A stretch of DNA of 64,000 nucleotides from Acidaminococcus sp. (GTDB lineage Bacteria; Bacillota; Negativicutes; Acidaminococcales; Acidaminococcaceae). The notes under the pieces were generated by a model. That model was given only the letters and a program-made list of their open reading frames with translations. It did not search any database and had not been told where the DNA came from. Shown one piece after another: positions 57,654 to 64,000 of this stretch (its first letter is position 1; every line of letters begins with the position of its first letter). The DNA is taken from assembly GCA_022482815.1 (NCBI GenBank), contig JAKVOM010000001.1:1116001-1180000 (forward strand). The letters are read 5' to 3'. Position numbers and translations under genes: made by a program.

Positions 57654-58652
57654 GTGGCTGAAACGAAATTCACGAAAAAGATGCTTCTTGATCTGTATAC
57701 CACGATGGTGCGTATCAGAGACTTCGAAGAAGCAGCTGCCGACTGCTTCATGAAGGGCATGCTCGCTGGTAACATCCATCTGAGCATTGGTCAGGAAGCC
57801 GTAGCAAGTGGTGCTTGCTATGCTATGGATAAGGAAGATTACATGACCACGACACACAGAGGCCATGGTCATTGCATCGCTAAAGGCGGCGACATGAATA
57901 AGATGTTCGCTGAACTGATGGGTAAAAAAACTGGTTACTGCAAAGGCAAGGGCGGTTCTATGCACATTGCTGATGTAGCAGGCCTGCATCACCTGGGCGC
58001 CAACGGTATCGTAGGCGGCGGTCTTGCTATCGCTACCGGTTCCGCACTGGCTTCCAAGATTTGGAAAGATAACCATGTTACGGTTTGCTTCTTCGGTGAT
58101 GGCGCTTCCAACCAGGGCGTATTCCATGAATCTCTCAACATGGCTGCCGCCTGGAAGCTGCCGGTTGTCTATGTAATCGAAAGCAACCGCTATGCAGTAT
58201 CTACTGAAGTTCATCGTGTAACCAATACGAAGTATTTGTCCGTACGTGCAAAGGCTTATGATATTCCGGGCGAAACCTTCGACGGCAACGATCCTACGAT
58301 TGTTTACTCTGCTGTCAAGAAAGCTCTGGACTATGCTAGAAGCGGCAAGGGTCCGTATCTCCTTGAATTCGAAACCTACCGTCATCAGGGCCATTACTGC
58401 GGCGACCCTGCAACTTATCGTCCTGCTTCCTACATGGAAGAAGCTCACAAGAAGGATTGTATCGTTAATATGAGAGCTAAGCTCCTCAAAGATGGTACAG
58501 CTACGGAAGACGAACTGAAGGGCATTGAAGATGCAGCTAAGAATGAAGTTGCAGCTGCTTTGAAGTTTGCCGAGGATTCCGATTGGCCTGATCCTAGCGA
58601 AGCTACTACAGAAATGTACAGCTCTGATAATGAAAGGAGTGTAGCACGGTGA
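57654..58652 (+). CDS. 2-oxo acid/acetoin dehydrogenase complex E1 component, alpha subunit
   Basis: This thiamine-diphosphate-dependent subunit of 332 residues has the TPP motif G-D-G-A-S-N at 148-153 and H-R-G-H-G-H-C-I-A-K-G near 68-78. K-G-K-G-G-S-M-H-I near 97-105 is typical of AcoA/PDH E1-alpha. The overall pattern is closer to acetoin dehydrogenase AcoA than to enterobacterial PDH. With the beta subunit it decarboxylates pyruvate, or cleaves acetoin, and passes the acyl group to E2. The start is GTG at 57654, with GGGAGGGTG upstream. It overlaps E1-beta by four bases (GTGA). Confidence 0.92.
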   Translation: MAETKFTKKMLLDLYTTMVRIRDFEEAAADCFMKGMLAGNIHLSIGQEAVASGACYAMDKEDYMTTTHRGHGHCIAKGGDMNKMFAELMGKKTGYCKGKGGSMHIADVAGLHHLGANGIVGGGLAIATGSALASKIWKDNHVTVCFFGDGASNQGVFHESLNMAAAWKLPVVYVIESNRYAVSTEVHRVTNTKYLSVRAKAYDIPGETFDGNDPTIVYSAVKKALDYARSGKGPYLLEFETYRHQGHYCGDPATYRPASYMEEAHKKDCIVNMRAKLLKDGTATEDELKGIEDAAKNEVAAALKFAEDSDWPDPSEATTEMYSSDNERSVAR

Positions 58653-59629
58653 GCAAGAAATTAAGTGTAAGTAAAGCCATTGGTGAAGCCCTGCACGAGG
58701 AAATGGAAAGAGACAAGAACGTCATCATCCTCGGCGAAGATATGGGCGTTATGGGTAACGTTTTCGGTATTACCCGTGGTTTCCGTGATGAATTCGGTGC
58801 TGATAGAGTTATTGATACTCCTATTTCCGAATCTGGTTTTATCGGCATGTCCGTCGGCGCTGCTATGAGAGGTATGCGTCCGGTTGCTGAATTGATGTAC
58901 AACGACTTCATGACCGTCTGCGCAGACCCGATCCTGAACCAGGCTGCTAAGATGCGTTACATGACCGGTGGTCAGCTGACCATTCCTATGGTTATCAGAA
59001 TGCCTATGGGCTCCGGCAGAAGAAACGCCGGCCAGCATTCTCAGTCCCTGGAAAATATCTTCTGCCATATGCCTGGCCTGAAGGTTATTGCTCCGTGCTC
59101 CGCTAAGGATGCAAAGGGCCTGCTGAAGTCTGCTATCCGTGACAATGACCCGGTTATCTTCATGGAACATAAACTGCTTTATGCTCATAAAGAAGAGATT
59201 CCTGACGGCGAATATACGATTCCTATCGGTGAAGCCGAAGTGAAACGCGAAGGTACCGACCTGACCATTATTACCTGGTCCAGAGAAGTTAACTTCGCCC
59301 TGGAAGCTGCTGAAACCCTGGCTAAGGAAGGCATCAATGTAGAAGTTCTGGATCTGCGTACTCTGGTTCCTCTGGATTGGGATGCTATTGTGAAGTCCGT
59401 AAGCAAGACCCACAATGCAATCGTTGTATCCGAAGAATGCAAGAGAGGCAGCTATGCCGGTGAAATTTCCGCACAGATTGCAGAAGACCTGTTCGATGAA
59501 CTGGATGCTCCTGTTAAACGTGTCTGCGGCCTGAATATTACCTCTCCGTTCAGCCCACCTCTGGAAGACGTGAACTTCCCTCATCCTGAAGATATCGTCA
59601 AAGCAGTCAAGGCTGTTCTGAATAAGTAA
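58649..59629 (+). CDS. 2-oxo acid/acetoin dehydrogenase complex E1 component, beta subunit
   Basis: The 326-residue transketolase-like subunit has the L-G-E-D-M-G motif (Glu30 region) that activates thiamine, T-P-I-S-E-S-G-F-I-G, and D-L-R-T-L-V-P-L-D-W near the C-terminal half. It pairs with the preceding alpha subunit to form the E1 heterotetramer. The start is GTG, coupled to the alpha stop; AAAGGAGTG lies upstream. A 19-base gap with GGAGGAGGAG leads to E2. Confidence 0.93.
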   Translation: MSKKLSVSKAIGEALHEEMERDKNVIILGEDMGVMGNVFGITRGFRDEFGADRVIDTPISESGFIGMSVGAAMRGMRPVAELMYNDFMTVCADPILNQAAKMRYMTGGQLTIPMVIRMPMGSGRRNAGQHSQSLENIFCHMPGLKVIAPCSAKDAKGLLKSAIRDNDPVIFMEHKLLYAHKEEIPDGEYTIPIGEAEVKREGTDLTIITWSREVNFALEAAETLAKEGINVEVLDLRTLVPLDWDAIVKSVSKTHNAIVVSEECKRGSYAGEISAQIAEDLFDELDAPVKRVCGLNITSPFSPPLEDVNFPHPEDIVKAVKAVLNK

Positions 59630-59648
59630 TCTAGGAGGAGGAGAAAAC

Positions 59649-60905
59649 ATGGCTTACGAGGTAAGAATGCCCCAACTGGGTTTAACCATGGAAGAAGGTA
59701 CTGTAACCACCTGGTTAAAGCATGAAGGGGACAAAGTTGAAGTTGGTGAACCTATCGTTGAGATCACCACGGATAAATTGACGAATGAAGTTAACAGTGA
59801 AGCTGCCGGCGTTCTCCTGAAGATTGTTGCTCAGGAAGGCGAAGATGTCCCTGTAAAGGGCCTGCTGGCTTATATTGGTGAACCGGGCGAAAAAGTTGGC
59901 GATGGCGCTGCTGCCGCAGCTCCTGCCGCTGAAGCTGCTCCTGCAGCTGCTGCTCCGGCCGCTGCTGAACCGGCTGCTCCGGCACCGGCTCCGAAGACGG
60001 TCAACGGTAAGAGAATCCGCATTTCTCCGCTGGCTAGAAAGACCGCTGCCAAGATGGGTGTAGACTACACCAATATCAAAGGTTCCGGTCCGCAGGGCCG
60101 TATCATCCAAAAGGATATCCTGGCTGCTGCCAAGAACCCGGCTCCTGCTGCCAAGAAGGAAGCGGCTGCCGCTCCTGCACCTGCTCCGGTAGTAGAACAT
60201 ACTGGTGCAGTGGAACTGATGGACGGCGATGTCGTCGAAAAGCTGACCGGCATGAGAAAAGTCGTTGGCAAGAGAATGCTGCAGTCTGTAACGGAATGCC
60301 CGACTGTTACTCAGAACGTCAAAGTCGATGTTACGGAACTGTTCAAGCTGCGTAAAGAAATCAATGAAAAAATGGGCGTGAAGTACTCCGTCAACGATTT
60401 CGTTCTGAAGGCAGTTGCCAAGGCTCTGAAGAACAACCGCTACATGCTGGTAGCTATTGATGGCCAGAACGTCATCAAGAGAGCTCATATCAACCTTGGT
60501 ATGGCTGTAGCTCTGGATGATGGCCTGCTGACGCCGGTAATTCGTGACGCTGATAAGATGAGCCTGAGCGAAATCCATGATTGCGCTAAGGACCTCGCAA
60601 CCCGCGCTAGAAACGGCAAGCTGGCTGTAGAAGAATATAAAGGCTCCACCTTTACGGTTTCCAACCTGGGTATGTTCGGTGTAGAAACGTTCAACCCGAT
60701 TATTAATCAGCCTGACTCCAGTATCCTTGGTGTTTGCGCCGCTCAAGATGAATTGTACATGGACGACGACGGCAAGATTTCCAAGCACAAGGTAATGAGA
60801 ATTTCCCATACCTTTGATCACAGATTGATTGATGGATCTGTGGCTGCTAAGTTTGAATGTGCTGTAAGAGACCTGCTGCAGAACCCGATGGAGATCCTGC
60901 TCTAA
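59649..60905 (+). CDS. Dihydrolipoamide acyltransferase (E2) of the 2-oxo acid dehydrogenase complex
   Basis: The 418-residue core protein has an N-terminal lipoyl domain (1-80, lipoyl-lysine Lys43 in T-T-D-K-L-T-N-E), an Ala/Pro linker and a peripheral-subunit-binding domain (about 120-157). A second Ala/Pro linker and the catalytic domain with H391-x3-D395-G396 (D-H-R-L-I-D-G) follow. It transfers the acyl group to coenzyme A. The lipoyl domain closely resembles that on the neighbouring E3 protein. AGGAGGAGGAG precedes the ATG. A terminator-like hairpin follows. Confidence 0.95.
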   Translation: MAYEVRMPQLGLTMEEGTVTTWLKHEGDKVEVGEPIVEITTDKLTNEVNSEAAGVLLKIVAQEGEDVPVKGLLAYIGEPGEKVGDGAAAAAPAAEAAPAAAAPAAAEPAAPAPAPKTVNGKRIRISPLARKTAAKMGVDYTNIKGSGPQGRIIQKDILAAAKNPAPAAKKEAAAAPAPAPVVEHTGAVELMDGDVVEKLTGMRKVVGKRMLQSVTECPTVTQNVKVDVTELFKLRKEINEKMGVKYSVNDFVLKAVAKALKNNRYMLVAIDGQNVIKRAHINLGMAVALDDGLLTPVIRDADKMSLSEIHDCAKDLATRARNGKLAVEEYKGSTFTVSNLGMFGVETFNPIINQPDSSILGVCAAQDELYMDDDGKISKHKVMRISHTFDHRLIDGSVAAKFECAVRDLLQNPMEILL

Positions 60906-60917
60906 GCTGAGATCCAA

Positions 60918-60957
60918 AGACCTTCTTAGTTGGTGATCTTCTAAGAAGGTCTTTTTT
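60918..60957 (+). terminator. Terminator between E2 and E3 genes
   Basis: AGACCTTCTTAG pairs perfectly with CTAAGAAGGTCT, followed by TTTTTAAA. It begins 13 bases after the E2 stop and 44 before the E3 start; it must be leaky, or E3 needs its own promoter. Confidence 0.85.
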
Positions 60958-61000
60958 AAAGAGTTGCCTGCAAGATAAATTTGTATTGGAGGAATTGTAG

Positions 61001-62752
61001 ATGGCTTCTGAAATTATTATGCCTCAACTTGGTCTGACCATGGAGGAAGGCGAAGTTACGAAATGGCTGAAAAAAGAAGGGGACGCTGTCAAGGCCGGCG
61101 AACCGATTGTTGAAATCACGACCGATAAGCTGACGAACGAAGTCAACGCTGAAGTTGATGGTACCCTGATTAAGATTGTTGCCCAGGAAGGGGAAGATGT
61201 TCCTGTAAAGGGTCTGCTGGGCTACATTGGTAAACCGGGTGAAACTGTCGGCGGTGCTGCTGCCGCCGCTCCTGCTGCTGCACCGGCTGCTGCACCGGCT
61301 GCTGCCGCTGCTGCTCCGACTCAGCCCAAGAAGGATACGTCCATCGTGGTTATCGGCGCCGGCCCTGGCGGCTATGTAGCTGCTATTCGTGCTTCTCAGC
61401 TCGGTGCCAAGGTTACTGTTATTGATGAAAAGTATCTTGGCGGTACCTGCCTCAATATCGGCTGCATTCCGACCAAATGCCTGCTGCATTCTGCAGAATT
61501 GATTTCTGAAATTCAGGATCAAGGCAAGGAAATTGGTGTAGATGTAGATGGCGTGAAGGTCAACTTCCCGCAGGTTATTAAACATAAGAACGATATTTCC
61601 CATAAGCTGACTTCCGGTATCGGCGGTCTGTTCAAGGCCAATAAGATTAAACACATCGAAGGTTCTGCAAGCTTCGTGGACAGCAAGACGCTGGCTGTGA
61701 AGACCCCTGATGGCAAGACCGAGAACATGACGGCAGATGCTTTTGTCGTAGCTACGGGTTCTATTAACGCAGTTCCTCCGATTCCTGGTCTGAAAGAAAA
61801 CCCGAACTGCATCGATTCTACCGGTGCTCTGTCTCTTGAAAAACTGCCGAAGTCCATGGTGGTTATCGGCGGCGGCGTAATTGGTCTGGAAATTGCCTGC
61901 GCTTATGCAGCATTCGGCACGAAGATTACTGTTGTTGAAGCTCTGGATCACGTACTGCCGATGCTCGATGGCGACCTGACCAAGATTGGTGTAGCTCATA
62001 TGAAGAAGATGGGCATCGAATTCCATCTGGAATGCCCTGTCCAGTCTGTTGAGAACTCTCCTGTTGGCGCCAAGGTTGTATGCCTCGATAAGAAGACCAA
62101 TAAGGAAGTTTCCTTCGAAGCTGAAAAGGTTCTGGTGGCTGTAGGCCGTCGTCCTAACACGAAGTCCATCAACCTGGAAGCTGCCGGCATTGAAAATCAG
62201 AAGGGCCGCATTGTGGTCAACGACCAAATGCAGACCAACGTTCCGAACATTTATGCTATCGGCGACTGTGTTCTGGGTAAGGCTCAGCTGGCCCATACGG
62301 CATCTGCCATGGGCGAAGTTGCTGTTGAAAACATCATGGGCATTCCTTCCGTCTATGATGAAAGAACGAACCCGACCTGCGTTTACATTGAACCGGAAGC
62401 TGCATCTGTCGGCCTGACCGAAGAAAAAGCCAAGGAAATGGGAATTGACTATATCGTCGGCAAGTTCCCGATGAGCGGCAACGGCAAGGCATTGATTATG
62501 AACGGCGGCGAAGGCATTGTCAAGATTATTGCCGGCAAGGAATACAATGAAGTCCTCGGCATGCACATCATTGGGCCACGTGCTTCCGACCTCATCTGCG
62601 AAGGTGCTCTGGCTATTGAAGCTGAACTGACGCTGGATGACCTGGTTGCTACGATTCACTCTCATCCGACTGTGACCGAAGCTATGAGAGAAGCTGCCCT
62701 GGATGGACTTGGCAGATGCATCCATATGCCGAACAAGAAAAAGAGAAAGTAA
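61001..62752 (+). CDS. lpdA: Dihydrolipoamide dehydrogenase (E3) with N-terminal lipoyl domain
   Basis: The 583-residue flavoprotein reoxidises dihydrolipoamide with NAD+. It begins with a lipoyl domain (1-80, Lys43) and an Ala/Pro linker (about 86-108). The FAD motif is G-A-G-P-G-G at 119-124 and the redox disulfide Cys150/Cys155 lies in G-G-T-C-L-N-I-G-C. NAD motif V-I-G-G-G-V-I-G is near 290, and the C-terminal H-S-H-P-T-V-T-E holds the catalytic His. A lipoyl-E3 fusion is usual in acetoin dehydrogenase AcoL and in some Gram-positive PDH complexes. The lipoyl domain is highly similar to that of the E2 here, suggesting duplication. Confidence 0.95.
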   Translation: MASEIIMPQLGLTMEEGEVTKWLKKEGDAVKAGEPIVEITTDKLTNEVNAEVDGTLIKIVAQEGEDVPVKGLLGYIGKPGETVGGAAAAAPAAAPAAAPAAAAAAPTQPKKDTSIVVIGAGPGGYVAAIRASQLGAKVTVIDEKYLGGTCLNIGCIPTKCLLHSAELISEIQDQGKEIGVDVDGVKVNFPQVIKHKNDISHKLTSGIGGLFKANKIKHIEGSASFVDSKTLAVKTPDGKTENMTADAFVVATGSINAVPPIPGLKENPNCIDSTGALSLEKLPKSMVVIGGGVIGLEIACAYAAFGTKITVVEALDHVLPMLDGDLTKIGVAHMKKMGIEFHLECPVQSVENSPVGAKVVCLDKKTNKEVSFEAEKVLVAVGRRPNTKSINLEAAGIENQKGRIVVNDQMQTNVPNIYAIGDCVLGKAQLAHTASAMGEVAVENIMGIPSVYDERTNPTCVYIEPEAASVGLTEEKAKEMGIDYIVGKFPMSGNGKALIMNGGEGIVKIIAGKEYNEVLGMHIIGPRASDLICEGALAIEAELTLDDLVATIHSHPTVTEAMREAALDGLGRCIHMPNKKKRK

Positions 62753-62772
62753 GCTTTTAGAAGTACAATGAG

Positions 62773-62813
62773 AAATACTGATTCAGCCCAGTTTTACGGT
62801 TGAATCAGTATTT
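62773..62813 (+). other. Perfect 13-bp hairpin between the E3 gene and the next dehydrogenase gene
   Basis: 62773-62785 (AAATACTGATTCA) pairs exactly with 62801-62813 (TGAATCAGTATTT). No T-run follows, so it is probably an mRNA processing or stability element or a weak terminator. Confidence 0.75.
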
Positions 62814-62840
62814 CATCATGAAGAAGAAGGGGGCATTCGT

Positions 62841-63722
62841 ATGAAGTATACTGTTGGATTCATTGGTCTTGGAAATATGGGCTTGCCGATGGCTGTCAAT
62901 ATACTTAAAAAGAGTGGTGGTCCGGTGCTGGGTGCGGATGTCATTCCCGCTTCTTTGGACAAATTCGAGAAAGCCGGCGGTACTCGTACCAAAGGAAATC
63001 AGGAAATTTACGAAAAATGTAATTTGATTTTCCTTTCTTTGCCGAAAAATGAAATCGTTGAATCGGTGATTAACGAAATCATTGCTGTAAAGAAGGAACA
63101 TTGCATCATCGTGGATACGAGTTCTACTGCACCCTCGATTATCCGGAAGCTTTTCCCCAAAGCGAAAGCAAAGGGAATTGACATCCTTGATTCTCCGGTC
63201 AGCGGCGGTGTGTCAGGCGCTGAAGGCGGGACACTGGCCATCATGGTCGGAGGTGATAAGGCTGTATTTGATGATGTCAAGCCTTATCTGGAGTATATGG
63301 GTTCCAGTGTCACGTACATGGGAAGTACCGGCTGCGGCGATATTGCCAAACTGGCCAACAACATGATCGTGGGGATTCATCTGATTGCCATGGGTGAAGC
63401 TTTTGCTTTTGCCAAGAAAGCCGGGCTTGATCCGACAACGCTGTATAATGCCATTAAGGGCGGATTTGCACAAAGTGCAGTCCTTGACGGTAAGGCAATG
63501 AAGATGATCCACCGTGACTTTACGGCTTCGGCCCGCATTGCCGTCCACTATAAGGACATTAAGAACGCGAAAGCGCTTGCCGACGAGATGGGCGTTCCTG
63601 TCCCGGCTACGGATATTGTCCTGGACTATATGCGCCGCATGGACAAAGCAGGACTCATTAATGAGGACCAATGTGCCCTGGTCAAGGTTCCGGAAAAAGA
63701 TATGAATGTAGTTGTGAAATGA
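62841..63722 (+). CDS. NAD(P)-dependent beta-hydroxyacid dehydrogenase (3-hydroxyisobutyrate dehydrogenase family)
   Basis: This 293-residue enzyme has the cofactor motif G-F-I-G-L-G-N-M-G at 6-14 and the substrate motif D-S-P-V-S-G-G-V-S-G-A-E-G-G-T-L. The catalytic Lys lies in G-D-I-A-K-L-A-N-N. The family includes tartronate-semialdehyde reductase and 3-hydroxyisobutyrate, gamma-hydroxybutyrate and related dehydrogenases; the substrate cannot be fixed by reading. AAGAAGAAGGGGG lies before the ATG. Its place behind the TRAP/dehydrogenase genes suggests that it processes the imported acid, and a PPC-domain gene follows after 15 bases. Confidence 0.92.
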   Translation: MKYTVGFIGLGNMGLPMAVNILKKSGGPVLGADVIPASLDKFEKAGGTRTKGNQEIYEKCNLIFLSLPKNEIVESVINEIIAVKKEHCIIVDTSSTAPSIIRKLFPKAKAKGIDILDSPVSGGVSGAEGGTLAIMVGGDKAVFDDVKPYLEYMGSSVTYMGSTGCGDIAKLANNMIVGIHLIAMGEAFAFAKKAGLDPTTLYNAIKGGFAQSAVLDGKAMKMIHRDFTASARIAVHYKDIKNAKALADEMGVPVPATDIVLDYMRRMDKAGLINEDQCALVKVPEKDMNVVVK

Positions 63723-63737
63723 AAAGGAGAGATCAAC

Positions 63738-64000
63738 ATGATTAGTATGGCATCAGGCGGTAAAATTAGCAGAGTAGTAGCAGCCAGAATGTCTCCCGGT
63801 GAAGATGTCCTGAAAGGTCTTGAAAGAATCTGTGCCGAAAACCATATCAATAACGGTTTTATCCTGAGCGGTATGGGCTCTCTGGCAAAAGTTGCTTTCT
63901 ATGATCCGGTTGCTCTGCCTGATAAGAAGGCTGGATATGGCTACAGCACCCCGATTACCATGGACGGTCCGATTGAACTGCTCGGTATGACGGGTATGAT
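63738..64000 (+). CDS. PPC (DUF296) domain protein, partial
   Basis: The window ends after 87 codons. The visible part (R-M-S-P-G-E-D-V-L-K-G-L-E-R-I-C then N-G-F-I-L-S-G-M-G-S-L) matches the PPC/DUF296 fold, which in plants is fused to AT-hooks and in bacteria occurs alone with unknown function. AAGGAGAG precedes the ATG at 63738. The 15-base gap to the dehydrogenase gene marks it as part of the same operon. Confidence 0.8.
   Translation, partial: MISMASGGKISRVVAARMSPGEDVLKGLERICAENHINNGFILSGMGSLAKVAFYDPVALPDKKAGYGYSTPITMDGPIELLGMTGM

Overview
The window looks like chromosome of a diderm Firmicute of the class Negativicutes, most likely Acidaminococcaceae (Acidaminococcus or Phascolarctobacterium). 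That placement is inferred from the mix of Gram-positive gene order (tig-clpP-clpX-lon-engB, rapZ-yvcK-whiA, an SCIFF peptide with its maturase) with outer-membrane features (GT9/GT8 lipopolysaccharide-type glycosyltransferases, phosphoethanolamine transferases, a secretin). A 16S gene is present at 46723-48281 and would settle the placement.

Layout. 1-8.3 kb: cell-envelope genes (GT9 tail, GT8, a nitrilase-family hydrolase, one broken and one intact phosphoethanolamine transferase, a nucleotide-sugar epimerase, a membrane protein). 8.7-11.1 kb: a small ferredoxin/DUF488/Cys-rich operon and an alanine/sodium symporter. 11.6-18 kb: trigger factor, ClpP, ClpX, Lon and EngB. 18-30.6 kb: mixed genes, including an FAD oxidoreductase, GT4, a CDF metal exporter with an attenuator-like leader, a NUDIX hydrolase, a minimal divergent type IV pilus/secretin-like locus, a TRIC-like channel, a nitroreductase, YajQ and a DUF4127 protein. 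30.8-37.5 kb: an overlapping uvrB-uvrA-uvrC operon. 37.6-46.2 kb: rubredoxin, an intact ISL3-type insertion sequence, a HAD phosphatase, the rapZ-yvcK-whiA-deacetylase operon and the SCIFF locus. 46.3-52 kb: a complete rRNA operon (16S, tRNA-Ile, tRNA-Ala, 23S, 5S) with tandem promoters, followed by a decayed copy of the same IS. 53.8-64 kb: a GntR/FCD regulator, a TRAP transporter, an acetoin/pyruvate-type 2-oxo acid dehydrogenase complex, a beta-hydroxyacid dehydrogenase and the start of a PPC-domain protein. This last block reads as one catabolic unit, divided by intercistronic hairpins.

The least explained item is a roughly 220-270 base intergenic element present three times (1981-2202, 8450-8711, 21657-21923). 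Each copy carries two stem-loops, and paired base changes between copies keep the stems intact. I do not recognise it as a known family. Other unusual items are a perfect 181-base tandem duplication that breaks a phosphoethanolamine transferase gene, a perfect 26-base inverted repeat between the divergent pilus-like genes, the CDF leader, and the hairpin-partitioned TRAP/dehydrogenase block. All assignments come from reading the sequence; no database search was possible.
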